A stretch of 34,628 bases of DNA from Micromonospora sp. CB01531 (lineage in GTDB: Bacteria > Actinomycetota > Actinomycetes > Mycobacteriales > Micromonosporaceae): NCBI RefSeq assembly GCF_001905095.1, contig NZ_LWLS01000121.1, positions 1-34,628 of the forward strand, read 5' to 3'. This document shows positions 1-8,888 of the stretch, piece after piece. Made by a program: the position numbers and the translations under genes. The notes beneath the pieces were generated by a model. It was not told the origin of the DNA. It saw only the letters and a list, made by a program, of their open reading frames with translations, and did no database searches. How positions within the stretch are numbered: position 1 is the stretch's first letter; each line of letters opens with the position of its first letter.

Positions 1-246
1 GCAACTGGTGAAGTTCCCGGACGCTCACTTAGACCCTGCTGGTTAATGGAGGCAGGGTGGCAAGCCGTCGCGGTCACCGACACCCGCCACGCCCGCTACC
101 GCGGCCTACCGAAAACCCACCTGCAACACGTGGCCAGCGCCGCCGCGCTCAACCTCATCCGCCTGGATGCCTGGTTCAACGACGCACCCCTCGACCGCAC
201 CAGAACCAGCCACCTCGCCCGCCTGGACCTGGCCCTGGCTGCATAA
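1..246 (+). pseudogene. IS1182-like transposase, C-terminal remnant
   Basis: The frame is open from the window edge to a TAA at 244-246. From about base 79 it reads like the last 55 residues of IS1182-family DDE transposases: the stretch RYRGLPKTHLQHV followed by an N-L-x-R-L helix is typical of their C-terminal end. The preceding codons (bases 1-78) do not resemble the family, so the element is probably broken just upstream of the conserved part, or joined to unrelated DNA. It cannot be active as seen. The rest of the element, if any, lies left of the window. Family assignment rests on motif memory. Confidence 0.55.
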
Positions 247-253
247 ACATCAA

Positions 254-1345
254 TTACTCAGCAGGGTCGCAGTCGTTCCAGATGCGGGTCAGGTGTTGGG
301 TCATGCGGGCGGTGGCGGGATGGTCGGGGTGGTGGCGGCGGTGGGTGGTGATGGTATCGGCGAGGAGGGTGCGGGCGGCTTGGCAGTGTCCGAGGTCGTG
401 GAGGACAAGGGCGGTGGTGGCGTGGGTGGCGAGGGTGCGATGGGCGTGTGGGCCTTCGAGGCGGGTGAGCTGGTCGGCCAGTTCCCGGTAGAGGCGGAAG
501 GCGCGCTGGTGATGTTCAGCCCGTCGATGGGCGATGGCGAGAAGGTGGAGGGCGTGAAGAGTCCGTGGGTAACGGGGCCCGTTGAGGTGGGTGGTGCTGC
601 GGTGGGCGTAGGTGGCCCAGGCAATGGCGTCGGAGGGGCGGTCGAGCTGGAGTAGGAGTTCCGCTAGCAGCGCGGCGGCGTCGGTGTATAGCGGGTGTGC
701 GGGCGCGGTGGCGGGGTTGATGCCGGTGAGGCTGTCGTGCAGGAGTTGTCGGGCGCGCATTGGATCGTCGTGGGCCAGGTGACGAGCGGTGGCGACAGCT
801 TGTGCGCGTTCGGTGTCGACGCTGGGTCCGGGGAGGGGCGTGGCGCGCCAGGTGAGCGAGATGTCGCCGGGGGTGGTACCGATGGTGATGCGGGCGAGGA
901 CGCGGTGGGCGTGGGTGGCGGCGAGGTGTGGGGGTGTCGGCGCGCCGGTCGTGGGGACGATCTGCGGTGTGTGCCGCAGGATTGCCCGGCCGATCGTGTC
1001 GGCGATGGCCGCAGCGTCGAGGGGTCGGGGTCGGCAGTCCGGCTGGCACTGGTAGCCGTGCGCGGATTCCTGCAGCTTGGCCTGCGCCATCGGTTGGTGG
1101 CAGAACGTGCAGTGCAGCAGCCCCGCGGGTAGGTACGTCTCCCACGAGTCAACGGCCGGCTTGCCCGGCTGGGGCGGGGGTGGGGCGGTGGCTTGGGTGA
1201 CCCATTTCTGGACCAGGCGCGGGTTGAGGTTCAGTTGGCGGGCGATCGTGGTGACCGCGCCGTATGCCTTGATGGTGCGGGCATCGGCGACGCGCTGCAC
1301 GACGGCGCCGATGAGCTCTGGTGGGTATCTGCCGGGGAAGGCCAT
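254..1345 (-). CDS. HTH / zinc-ribbon / TPR protein (putative regulator)
   Basis: 363 residues, function not recognised. Residues about 8-50 look like a transposase- or recombinase-type helix-turn-helix (YPPELIGAVVQRV, then RLVQKWV). Residues about 77-106 form a Cys-rich ribbon (C-x2-C, then a single C), as in the recombinase zinc beta-ribbon. The C-terminal 200 residues are alpha-helical, Ala/His/Arg-rich and look like tetratricopeptide repeats. It is the last gene of the row that begins with the APC permease, 85 bases after the GNAT gene. A DNA-binding regulator with a protein-interaction tail is the likeliest reading; the ribbon may derive from a serine recombinase. Reality of the gene is well supported; function is a guess. 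Confidence 0.7.
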   Translation of the reverse strand: MAFPGRYPPELIGAVVQRVADARTIKAYGAVTTIARQLNLNPRLVQKWVTQATAPPPPQPGKPAVDSWETYLPAGLLHCTFCHQPMAQAKLQESAHGYQCQPDCRPRPLDAAAIADTIGRAILRHTPQIVPTTGAPTPPHLAATHAHRVLARITIGTTPGDISLTWRATPLPGPSVDTERAQAVATARHLAHDDPMRARQLLHDSLTGINPATAPAHPLYTDAAALLAELLLQLDRPSDAIAWATYAHRSTTHLNGPRYPRTLHALHLLAIAHRRAEHHQRAFRLYRELADQLTRLEGPHAHRTLATHATTALVLHDLGHCQAARTLLADTITTHRRHHPDHPATARMTQHLTRIWNDCDPAE

Positions 1346-1430
1346 GAGATTGGGTTCCGTTGGGAAGGTCGGGGCTCAGCTGGTAGCGGATGTGACCGGT
1401 CGGCCTGTTTCGGTGGCGAGCGCTGTGCGA

Positions 1431-2081
1431 CTACGGGTGCAGGTCTTGCCAGCGGTTGTCGACCAGGTGGGTGGAGTTGATCGGCACGGCGTTGCTGCGG
1501 CGGGAGTTGCGGCGCATCGGGCGCAGGGTCGGGCCGTCGGGGAGGGTGATGGGTGGTCGGGGTGTGTAGCCGTAGCGGGTGAGCAGGTGTTCCCCGCCCG
1601 CGGGGATGGTGGTCCAGGCGGGTAGGTCGATGCGGTTGAGGCGGCTGCGGTGGTGGGTTAGCAGCGCGGTGCCACGGCCGGCCTTCTGGGCGTCGGGGCG
1701 GACGACGAGGAACGCGAGGTGGTAATGAGGCTCGGTGGGCTGTTTCGTGGATAGCACGCTGTTCAGCAGGTCGAACCGGTCGGCGTGACCTCCGGCGGCG
1801 TCGCCGAGGCGGATGCGGTAGTTGGCTGGTGGTGGGATGGGCCGGTAGCGGTGGAAGCCGACCGTGACGGCGGCGTGGTCGTCGGTGAGGTAGATGTCGC
1901 CGAAGAACAAGGCGTGTTCCACCCAGATCCCGACGACGCTGGTTAGCACCTGGCGCCGCTGCTGCGGGTCGGGCACCAGCCACGCGGCGAGCGGGCTGGG
2001 GTGCAGGGCGTCGGCGATCAGAGCGGCGACCAGGTCCTTGTCCGTCCAGCGAGCGGCGCGGATACGCAACGGAGCCTCCAT
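1431..2081 (-). CDS. GNAT-family N-acetyltransferase
   Basis: 216 residues. The N-terminus (PLRIRAARWTDKDLVAALIADAL) is a typical GNAT first strand and helix. The acetyl-CoA binding motif A is seen as LVVRPDAQKAGRGTALL (Q-x-x-G-x-G/A type), followed by a predicted YGY near the C-terminal strand. It would transfer an acetyl group from acetyl-CoA to an amine; the substrate cannot be told. The last 40 residues are Arg/Pro-rich and may be disordered. It starts 26 bases after the GPP34 gene and lacks a strong ribosome binding site, so it is probably co-transcribed with the genes above it. Confidence 0.8.
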   Translation of the reverse strand: MEAPLRIRAARWTDKDLVAALIADALHPSPLAAWLVPDPQQRRQVLTSVVGIWVEHALFFGDIYLTDDHAAVTVGFHRYRPIPPPANYRIRLGDAAGGHADRFDLLNSVLSTKQPTEPHYHLAFLVVRPDAQKAGRGTALLTHHRSRLNRIDLPAWTTIPAGGEHLLTRYGYTPRPPITLPDGPTLRPMRRNSRRSNAVPINSTHLVDNRWQDLHP

Positions 2082-2107
2082 CGGATTTGGTGCACCTGGG
2101 GATTCGT

Positions 2108-2782
2108 TCAGCGGTAGGTCGCGGTGGCGAGGTCACCGACCGCGGCGTCGACGGTGGCGGTGATGTCCCGCACCGACCGGTGGTGCTGCTCGGCGATCGA
2201 CTTCAGGCGTGTGGTGAGGGTGGCGGTGTCGTCGTCGAGGTAGAGGTGGGTGGTCAGGCCGAGGGTGGCGACGAGGCCGGCGAGGGCGGCGGTGTGGTTG
2301 TCGGGTTGCTCGCGGCCTTGCGCGACATATCGCAGGCGGGCGCGGGCGACGACGGCCCATTTGGTGTCGGTGGCGAGGTAGGTGTCGGTGCGGGCGAGGC
2401 CGCCGAGCCGACGACGTGTGCCGTGGCGGAGGATGCCGGCGGCGACGAGTCCGGCGCGGGTGCGTTCGTACAGGTCGGGGGAGAAGCCGCGCAGGAACGC
2501 CTTCACCGGTGGTGCGGTGCGGCCGTGGCGGATGGCGGCGATGGCGGTGTCGGCGATCAGGTCCCCGACCGGCTGATCGGTGCGCAGGCGCAGCCACCGC
2601 TCGCCGGCCGGGCGGCCGTCGTTGAGGTCCAGGACGATCCGGCCGGCGAGGAACAGGTCGATCAGGACTGCGCCAGCGAGCCCGAGCGCCAGTGCTTGCC
2701 GGTGGATGTGCGGCTGGCCGGTGTCGTCGTTGTGGCCGAGCAGGAACAGCTCGTCGCGCAGCGGCAAAGGGGGGATCGTCAT
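2108..2782 (-). CDS. GOLPH3/VPS74 (GPP34) family protein
   Basis: 224 residues, the usual size for actinobacterial GPP34 proteins. The N-terminal L-R-D-E-L-F-L-L, the helix AGAVLIDLFLAGRI and the block D-x-P-V-G-D-L-I are typical of the GOLPH3 fold. In eukaryotes the family binds phosphatidylinositol-4-phosphate at the Golgi. In actinomycetes the members are common, often multi-copy, cytoplasmic and of unclear role. It begins 10 bases after the formamidase stop, so the two are likely co-transcribed. No membrane segment or signal peptide is seen. Confidence 0.85.
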   Translation of the reverse strand: MTIPPLPLRDELFLLGHNDDTGQPHIHRQALALGLAGAVLIDLFLAGRIVLDLNDGRPAGERWLRLRTDQPVGDLIADTAIAAIRHGRTAPPVKAFLRGFSPDLYERTRAGLVAAGILRHGTRRRLGGLARTDTYLATDTKWAVVARARLRYVAQGREQPDNHTAALAGLVATLGLTTHLYLDDDTATLTTRLKSIAEQHHRSVRDITATVDAAVGDLATATYR

Positions 2783-2792
2783 CAGCCCGCTC

Positions 2793-3803
2793 CTACCCGA
2801 GCCCGGCAGCGAGTTGACGAAGCCGGCCGTGTGCCCCGTCGTACGCGGCGGTAGGGGAGGGGAGCAGCGCCTTGTCGACCGCGGCGAGGACCGTGTAGTT
2901 CGGGTCGCACACGTTGCCGATCGGCGCCCGACCCGCCTGAGAGACGAGCTGGTAGGCGTCGAGCATCTCCAGCCCGGTCAGGGACTCCACCCAGCCCACC
3001 ATGTCGTGATGGGCGATCCGGTAGGCGTCCTCGAGTGGACGGGCGCAGCCGATCGACATGATCGAGGTGTCGGTTTCCAGGCGCGGCCACACGGTCGGCA
3101 CGCCCTTGATGACGTCGATGGCGAGGGTTGTGGTGGTGGCGATCTCGACACCGACGCCGCATGCCTCACCCTCGCCTTGGCGGGCGTGGCCGTCGCCGAG
3201 GGCGAGCATCGCCCCGTGCATGTTCACCCCGAGGTAGAGGGTGGTCCCGGCTCGGAGTTCCGGGGTGTCGAGGTTCCCGCCGTGGCTGTCCGGGACGATG
3301 GTGGAACGGGCTTCGAACCCGCCGGGGGCGACCCCGATCGTGCCGATCATCGTCTCCAGGGGCAGATCCACCGTGTGGTCGGTTTCCGTGGCCCGGAACC
3401 GCACGATCCCTGCCTGCCGGTCGATGCCATACACCCACACCCGCTCTTCAAGCGGCGGTTGCAAGGTGGCCGTGTGCGAGGTCGACGTGAGCACGCCGAA
3501 GTGCGGGAACGTGGACGACACACCCCAGTCTCGGGCCGGGGTGATGGCGGCGAGGTGGATGGCGAGGGTGTCGCCGGGCTCGGCATCTTCGACGAAGAAC
3601 GGCCCGGACACGGGGTTGAGGTAGGGCATGTGGCACACCTGCGACGGCAGATCCGCCGGCCCCCGCACGAGCCCGCCGAAGCAGTCCTCCGTAACCACCT
3701 CGAGCACATCCCCGGAGCGAAGGTGCGCGACCGGCATCCGCCCGCCGAAGGTGTAGGCCAGCTCGTCCCGAGCCGGACGGTAGGTGATCTTGTCCATGGT
3801 CAC
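2793..3803 (-). CDS. acetamidase/formamidase family protein
   Basis: About 336 residues, hydrolysing short amides such as formamide or acetamide to ammonia and the acid in this family (FmdA/AmdA type). Family-typical stretches include the N-terminal strand R-S-G-D-V-L-E-V, the metal- and substrate-region block PGDTLAIHL, and the Gly-rich G-T-I-G-V-A-P. The start is uncertain: GTG at 3803 overlaps the permease stop by four bases (GTGA), while ATG at 3797 would shorten the protein by two residues. The overlap with an APC permease suggests uptake followed by hydrolysis of an amide nitrogen source. Substrate specificity is not predictable. Confidence 0.88.
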   Translation of the reverse strand: MTMDKITYRPARDELAYTFGGRMPVAHLRSGDVLEVVTEDCFGGLVRGPADLPSQVCHMPYLNPVSGPFFVEDAEPGDTLAIHLAAITPARDWGVSSTFPHFGVLTSTSHTATLQPPLEERVWVYGIDRQAGIVRFRATETDHTVDLPLETMIGTIGVAPGGFEARSTIVPDSHGGNLDTPELRAGTTLYLGVNMHGAMLALGDGHARQGEGEACGVGVEIATTTTLAIDVIKGVPTVWPRLETDTSIMSIGCARPLEDAYRIAHHDMVGWVESLTGLEMLDAYQLVSQAGRAPIGNVCDPNYTVLAAVDKALLPSPTAAYDGAHGRLRQLAAGLG

Positions 3804-5209
3804 CACACCCGCTCGAAGTCACGCTGCTGCGGCTGCGCGGGTGCCAGCCCGGACAGCGCCGGCCGGCGACCCGACAGGTACAGGCCGGCAAGGACCAGGA
3901 CGCCGAGGGCGAGCCAGGCCAGGCCGAGGCGTTGGGCGGCGATGTTGGCGTTGACCACCACGTAGGCGAGGATCACGAACCCGACCGCCGGCATCACCAG
4001 ATGCGCCCACCAGTTCCCGCTGCGCTGGCGGATGAGGTGGTGCACCACCACGGAGACGTGCAGGACGAGGAACGCGACCATCGCCCCGAAGTTGATCAGC
4101 GACGACAACAAGGCGATCCCATCAGAGCGGGTGGCCATGTACAGGCCGAGGGCGAGGGACACGACGCCGGTAAGCAGGGTGGCGTTGATCGGCACGTTTC
4201 GGCGGATCGACACCTTCGCCAGAAACGCGGGCAGCTGCCGGTCCCGCGCCATCGCATACAGCAACCGGGAAGTGGCGACCTGGGCGACCATCGAGTTCGG
4301 CAACCCCCACGCCACCGCCGTCGCCACCGCACACACCGTCGCCAACCAACCCCCGCCCGCGGCCTGCGCTGCGTCGTAGAAGGCGGTCCCGCTCGGGTCC
4401 CCGTCGGTCAGCAGCGCGCCGGGGTCGGGGACGAGCATCGCCGCGAGCCACGTCTGCGCGATGAACAGCACCCCCGCCAGCCCGAGGACGGCGGCCATGG
4501 CGCGGCCGATCTGCCGGGAACCACCCTTGGCCTCCTCGGCCAGCATGCTGATGCCGTCGAACCCGAGGAAGGACAGCACCGCGATCGACACCGCGCCCGC
4601 GACGACCGACCAGGTGAACGTGTCCGGGTTGTAGAACGCCTCCCAACTGAAGCGGCCCTTCCCGGAAGCGACCGCCCATGCGGCGACGGCGATGAAGATC
4701 GCCAGGACGATCAGCTCGCTGACCAGCATGATTCGGGTGACCACCGCGGTCATACGGATCCCCACCGAGTTGACGACCGTGTTGACGGCAACGAAGCCCA
4801 GCAGCCACAACCAGACCGGCACCGAAGGCACCGTGGCGTGCATCGCCACCGACGCCACTAGATACAGCAGACCGGGTACCAGGACGTAGTCGAGCAGGAT
4901 CACCCAGCCAGCGAGGAAACCGACTGGCGGGCTGATGCCGCGACCGGCGTAGTTGTAGACGCTGCCGGACATGGGGAACGCCTTCACCATCTGCGCGTAG
5001 GAGAACGCCGTGAAGACCACGGCCACCACACCGATCGCGTACGCCAGGGCCACCATTCCGCCGGAGCCGGCGTACACGCTGCCGAAGATCGCCATCGGCG
5101 CAATCGGCACCATGTACACCAACCCATAGGCCAACAGGTCCCGCAATCGGAGCTGCCTGCTCAACTCCTGTCGGTAGCCGTAGCGGGCCAGCTCATACTG
5201 GTCATACAT
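3800..5209 (-). CDS. APC superfamily amino acid/amine permease
   Basis: 469 residues with about 12 hydrophobic segments and the APC first-helix signature (LAYGLVYMVPIAPMAIFGSV). The SGSVYNYAGRGI block and the LGFDGISMLAEEAK loop are also APC hallmarks. It is an integral cytoplasmic-membrane secondary transporter for an amino acid, amine or amide. The ATG at 5209 is chosen because a good Shine-Dalgarno (GAGGAAGG, 5218-5225) lies 8 bases upstream; an upstream ATG at 5236 would bury that site inside the coding region. It heads the gene row that continues with formamidase, and the two overlap by four bases. Confidence 0.9.
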   Translation of the reverse strand: MYDQYELARYGYRQELSRQLRLRDLLAYGLVYMVPIAPMAIFGSVYAGSGGMVALAYAIGVVAVVFTAFSYAQMVKAFPMSGSVYNYAGRGISPPVGFLAGWVILLDYVLVPGLLYLVASVAMHATVPSVPVWLWLLGFVAVNTVVNSVGIRMTAVVTRIMLVSELIVLAIFIAVAAWAVASGKGRFSWEAFYNPDTFTWSVVAGAVSIAVLSFLGFDGISMLAEEAKGGSRQIGRAMAAVLGLAGVLFIAQTWLAAMLVPDPGALLTDGDPSGTAFYDAAQAAGGGWLATVCAVATAVAWGLPNSMVAQVATSRLLYAMARDRQLPAFLAKVSIRRNVPINATLLTGVVSLALGLYMATRSDGIALLSSLINFGAMVAFLVLHVSVVVHHLIRQRSGNWWAHLVMPAVGFVILAYVVVNANIAAQRLGLAWLALGVLVLAGLYLSGRRPALSGLAPAQPQQRDFERVW

Positions 5210-5217
5210 CGTGCGAG

Positions 5218-5225
5218 CCTTCCTC
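5218..5225 (-). promoter_or_regulatory. ribosome binding site of the APC permease
   Basis: GAGGAAGG on the minus strand, 8 bases before the ATG at 5209. It decides in favour of this start over the ATG at 5236. Confidence 0.6.
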
Positions 5226-5236
5226 ATAGGGGTCAC

Positions 5237-5838
5237 GGCGAACCGGGCGCTAGTCGGGAGTCGAGGTCAGTCGCGGGCGCTCCATCGCCACACCGGACCG
5301 AAACCCTGCGTTTCTGCTTGCAGGGGTTGCCATGGCGTCCTGCTGGTCGCCGCGCAGCGACCGATGCCAATTAACGATCACCGGAATAGGCGCGCAAAGG
5401 AATGCCGACCTACGGTCCGACCTTGCAGTCCTACCTGTGGTCCGATTTGCCGTCGACCGGCCCCTCGAGCAATCCGCGGCGCACTATATGACCCGGGAAG
5501 CAGTCGTGCGACCGATCGAATATGGGCCGGTAAGAGGCTGCCAGTGACGCCCGCCGATCAGGACTCGGCGCAAGCGACATGACGCGATCGCAAGCTGCCG
5601 CGACAGACGGATGGACGGTCGGCTGGTGCACGCGTTGTCAACGTGAGGCGGCTCGGTCGTTTGGCTGGGGCAGGCCGACGCATACCCGCACCCGCATCTT
5701 CCGGACCGCCATGCTGGCGGCCGTCGTAACCCAACCAGATGCCGTCGGCCAGGGGACGCCCGCTCGGTCAGTTGACAACGGTTGCTCGTAGTCGCCGTAT
5801 CGATAACCCGACGGGGCGTGTCGTGGCGTTTTGTGGAC
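5237..5838. other. 600-base region without a convincing gene
   Basis: It lies between the end of the RibD-like gene and the start of the permease, so it should hold the permease promoter. A small dyad (CCCTGC at 5304-5309 and GCAGGG at 5320-5325) is present. No clear -35/-10 pair, RNA gene or coding frame was found. The short open frames on both strands lack family resemblance and good ribosome binding sites. Composition around 5360-5420 is less GC-rich than the neighbours. Confidence 0.4.
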
Positions 5839-6732
5839 CTATGCCTGCCCTCGAACGGGTTGCCGGAAGCGGCTCGCCAGAAAGCCGCTCCTGGCTGACA
5901 CGTCAACGAGCCTGAACCCGGCTGGTACAACGTGCGGGGGAACGGCCGCGAGCGCTCTCGGAGGATCTGTTCTTCGCATGGCGACCACGATTTCATCAAC
6001 GATAGTGAGGTCGCCATGAAGCGCCTCTGCGTGGCCGGACCCTACGAGTAGGACGCTTCGGGTGCCTGCTGCGTAGGTGGCGGTAAGCCAGTGCAGCAGA
6101 CCGGTATCGGCATCGGCCTGGCCTGGTAGCGAGAAATGCTCGGCGGCGTGGCCGCCGAGGAGACCCTCCTCGTCTATCTCGTTCGCGACCACGAGATCTG
6201 CCCTGTAACGCAGGTCGACCAGGAGTTGTTCGTCCAATCCCTGGTCGCCGTCGCTGTTCGAGGCGTACGCCCATGTGAGGTGTGGTCTGCGTCGCAGGGT
6301 TGCAGTGAGCCAAGGTCCGAGGACAGCAAGCGCCTCGTCGTGGAGGACATCGGTCTCGACCTCGATGCCGGCGGCGGCGAGCATTGCGGCGCCCCCGTCA
6401 CCCCGCGAGGTCGGGTCGATGACGCTGATGACGACCCGGGCGATGCCAGCGTCGATCAATTCCTGGCGGCAGGCAGGCGTGACGCCGACGTGATTGCACG
6501 GTTCGAGCGTGACGACGGCGGTGCCGCCGCGTGCTGCGGTGCCAGCCGCTGCAAGGGCGTGCACCTCTGCGTGCGCCTCTCCCTTTCGCCGGTGGAAGCC
6601 CGCGCCCACAACCGTTCCGTGGCGGTCGAGGATGACACATCCGACGGGCGGATTAGGGCTTGTGGTTCCCAGCCCGAGAGACGACAGCGTGATGGCTTGT
6701 CGCATCGCGGCGAGTTCGACTGCCGATGCCAT
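5839..6732 (-). CDS. RibD-like zinc deaminase with degenerate C-terminal reductase region
   Basis: 297 residues. Residues 1-145 are a clear RibD-type cytidine-deaminase fold. HAE at 54-56 supplies the zinc ligand and catalytic Glu, and PCNHVGVTPAC (about 78-88) supplies Cys79 and Cys88. In RibD this domain deaminates a pyrimidine riboflavin precursor. The C-terminal 150 residues resemble the RibD reductase only loosely and are shorter than in the usual 360-380-residue enzyme. No other riboflavin gene is near. It overlaps the upstream regulator (TGATG at 6730-6734), so translation is coupled. It may be a paralogue acting on another base or nucleotide rather than the housekeeping RibD. Confidence 0.75.
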   Translation of the reverse strand: MASAVELAAMRQAITLSSLGLGTTSPNPPVGCVILDRHGTVVGAGFHRRKGEAHAEVHALAAAGTAARGGTAVVTLEPCNHVGVTPACRQELIDAGIARVVISVIDPTSRGDGGAAMLAAAGIEVETDVLHDEALAVLGPWLTATLRRRPHLTWAYASNSDGDQGLDEQLLVDLRYRADLVVANEIDEEGLLGGHAAEHFSLPGQADADTGLLHWLTATYAAGTRSVLLVGSGHAEALHGDLTIVDEIVVAMRRTDPPRALAAVPPHVVPAGFRLVDVSARSGFLASRFRQPVRGQA

Positions 6733-7976
6733 CAGGTGGTCTCCGTAAGATCGTCGAGGAACGCGCGAACGTCAGCGAGCTGGCGGTGCCCGCCGACTGC
6801 TGCGCCTACTTGTGCGAGCTGCTGCAGGATTCGCCGCGACCCTGCTCGGCGAGCAATCGGTAGCGCCGCGCGTGCGGTGGTGGCAGCCAGATCGGGTTGG
6901 CTGGCCGCCAGGTGCGCTGCGGCTTTGCTGACGAGTGCTGAGGTGAAGTCTTGGCGATGCAGCCGCGGGATCGAGGGCAGTGCCTCTTCGAGGACGGTGA
7001 TGGCCTCGTTTGGTCGCTGCGCAAGCTGGAGGCAAGTCCCTCGATAGACCTCGATATAGCCACTCGTGCAGTATGAGCCGTGCTCGCCTTCCGGCTTGCC
7101 CGGGTGGCGGTCTGCCGCCCAGCGATGCGCGTCGTCGAGCAGATGCATGGGCTGACGGTGTTCACCATCAGCAGCAAGCGCGTGTGCGTGCTGGACGCGA
7201 AGAGCGGCTCGCATCGGTCCCGGCAATCGCCGGTCGTGGACCATTGCGGCTTCGGCCTGTTCAACAGCACGGCGAGGATTCCCGACGATTAGCCAGTGCT
7301 GGCTGTAGCGATATGCCGCCCATGCCGTCATGGTTGGATCCGTGATCTGGTTCGCCCAGGCGAGTGCCTTTTCGGTCCAGTGCTGGCCTGCGGCATGCTC
7401 GTTGAGCGACTGGTTCAACCACGCTGCGGACTCGGCGTACTGCGCGGCGAGGCGAACGAGGGCGGGCCGGAACGCGTTGGGTACGTCGCTGAGGAGCTGC
7501 TCGAGCAGCATCAACTGCCTCGTCACGCCGATTAGCGCGTATTCCGGGCCGACTAGTTTGTCATTCTGAACAAGCAGATGCCACTGTCCTCGCAGCTGGT
7601 AGATCGTCTCGTCCCAGCTGCCCGGCGATGGCTGCACGGCGCTGCCGTGGGTAGCCTCATAGGTTGCGGTACGTCGCGGACTGTAGAGGTCGAGATCGGT
7701 GTCGTTCGAAGCGCCCAAGACTTTGCGGAGGGCGGCGCGGCGCGCCTCGCTGGGCCAGCGGTGTTCACCGCGCTCCAGCTTGCCGATCCATCGGAAGTCG
7801 ACGTAGTGGGCGGTGAGATCCTGGCCGGGATAGAGCCGATCAAGAGTGGCGTTAACGGCGTCGGCCAACTCGCTGCGGGACATGCACTGACGCGGACGCC
7901 TTGGTGATGGCAGACCCTGACGAGCACGGGCAAGCGCCACATTCGGCCTGATCAAAGTGTCCGGATGGCGAGGCAC
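6732..7976 (-). CDS. XRE-type HTH regulator with TPR-like C-terminal domain
   Basis: 414 residues from a GTG at 7976. Residues about 32-85 form an XRE-like DNA-binding region of a kind common in actinomycetes (SRSELADAVNATL, then WIGKLERGEHRWP). From about 120 on the protein is a helical TPR-like array (repeated A-x-x-W-A and Y-x-x-x-W pairs) that probably binds a peptide, protein or ligand. It is likely a cytoplasmic transcription regulator. Its stop overlaps the ATG of the RibD-like deaminase, so the two are made together. An alternative start at Met32 would remove a basic N-terminal stretch; the longer form matches such regulators as I remember them. Confidence 0.8.
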   Translation of the reverse strand: MPRHPDTLIRPNVALARARQGLPSPRRPRQCMSRSELADAVNATLDRLYPGQDLTAHYVDFRWIGKLERGEHRWPSEARRAALRKVLGASNDTDLDLYSPRRTATYEATHGSAVQPSPGSWDETIYQLRGQWHLLVQNDKLVGPEYALIGVTRQLMLLEQLLSDVPNAFRPALVRLAAQYAESAAWLNQSLNEHAAGQHWTEKALAWANQITDPTMTAWAAYRYSQHWLIVGNPRRAVEQAEAAMVHDRRLPGPMRAALRVQHAHALAADGEHRQPMHLLDDAHRWAADRHPGKPEGEHGSYCTSGYIEVYRGTCLQLAQRPNEAITVLEEALPSIPRLHRQDFTSALVSKAAAHLAASQPDLAATTARAALPIARRAGSRRILQQLAQVGAAVGGHRQLADVRAFLDDLTETT

Positions 7977-8419
7977 TGTATCCCCCCTCGGCCAGGTGCG
8001 AAGCCCGGCGAACCCTGTCCACCGGCCTGTGGATCGTCCTGCAGCGGACTACGGCCGGACAGCGAATTGTCCGGCCGCGTCGGCCCACTGGCAAGCAGCG
8101 GCACAGCGCTGGCGCAGCCTGAACTACAAATCCTTGCCCCAGCGCAGCCGAAATCGACCGAGAGCGGCGCGAGCTGGTCCTCTCCCAACGACAGGTCCCG
8201 CCCGACCTCCGATGACTCTCGCGTACGGCCGTCACACAGGCAAGGCTAGTCGATCTTTATCGACGCCGGAGTGCAGCCCCCGGGATGGGGGAAGCGTCAC
8301 GCAGGTCGGTTCGGCGACACGGGCGTTCTCGTGCGCGACGACAGCCGGCAATGGGCATGGGTACGGGCCAATTGGCGGAACACGCCCGGCGCCGCCGGGT
8401 CTCGGCCGATGATCAAAAC
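7977..8419. other. 443-base region, no gene seen
   Basis: Lies between the divergent XRE-TPR gene (minus) and a small plus-strand ORF, and should contain promoters for one or both. Open frames here are GC-rich shadows without recognisable content. No RNA gene or convincing promoter motif was seen. Confidence 0.35.
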
Positions 8420-8644
8420 ATGTGGGCGAAGGTCGACGTACCGTGCGTTGGCGGGCCGGTGGACGGCCGCTCCGTCCTGGTGCCGGTCGACGAGGACGGC
8501 GTGCCCCCTGCGCAGATCGATCAGACCTGGTTGTGGATCGAGTACGGCGGCGAGTTGCTCGACACGGATGTGAACGGCGTGTACGAGCTGGAGTCGATCG
8601 GCGGGGGTGGCCCGCCGTGGGCTTACGTCTGGGTCGGCGCTTAA
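8420..8644 (+). CDS. small hypothetical protein (74 aa)
   Basis: Not recognised. The start is taken at ATG 8420, because the residues before it are Arg-rich noise while those after it look coding (VDVPCVGGPVDGRS, then acidic stretches and WLWIEYGGEL). The protein is acidic, Gly- and Trp-containing, with no signal peptide or membrane segment. No good ribosome binding site is visible. It stands alone between the XRE-TPR gene and the helicase region. It looks like the small acidic proteins found in actinomycete accessory regions, but I cannot name a family. Confidence 0.5.
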   Translation: MWAKVDVPCVGGPVDGRSVLVPVDEDGVPPAQIDQTWLWIEYGGELLDTDVNGVYELESIGGGGPPWAYVWVGA

Positions 8645-8699
8645 CGGGTCGGCAGTCAGGTGATCAAGGGCGCTAGCAGCAGATTCGGTTGGCGTAGCG

Positions 8700-8888
8700 C
8701 TACCCGGGAACGACCTCGTGGCGGTACGCCCGCACGCGTGTCCCGTCAGTCAAGACCAGCTCAACCTGGCCACTCTCGTCGGTCGTCCTGGCAACGAAGC
8801 GAACCTGCTTGCCGGCATGCTCCCCGACGTCGTCGGCACGCTCCGGACGGAAGATCCACCCCAGGTTCAGAGGCTCAACGGGCCGCAC
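8700..8888 (-). CDS. small hypothetical protein (62 aa)
   Basis: Not recognised. GTG start at 8888 with a GGGAG-type ribosome binding site about 7 bases upstream. The C-terminal 35 residues (VRFVARTTDESGQVELVLTD, then RVRAY) have the alternation of a small beta-barrel or beta-sheet. No signal peptide. It lies downstream of the helicase gene on the same strand, with a 210-base gap. It may be real, but the short length leaves doubt. Confidence 0.4.
   Translation of the reverse strand: MRPVEPLNLGWIFRPERADDVGEHAGKQVRFVARTTDESGQVELVLTDGTRVRAYRHEVVPG

Noticed and set aside
5332..5547. 71-residue plus-strand ORF in the 5237-5838 gap
   Set aside because: No ribosome binding site, no recognisable family, and codon pattern not clearly coding. 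Possible but unsupported.
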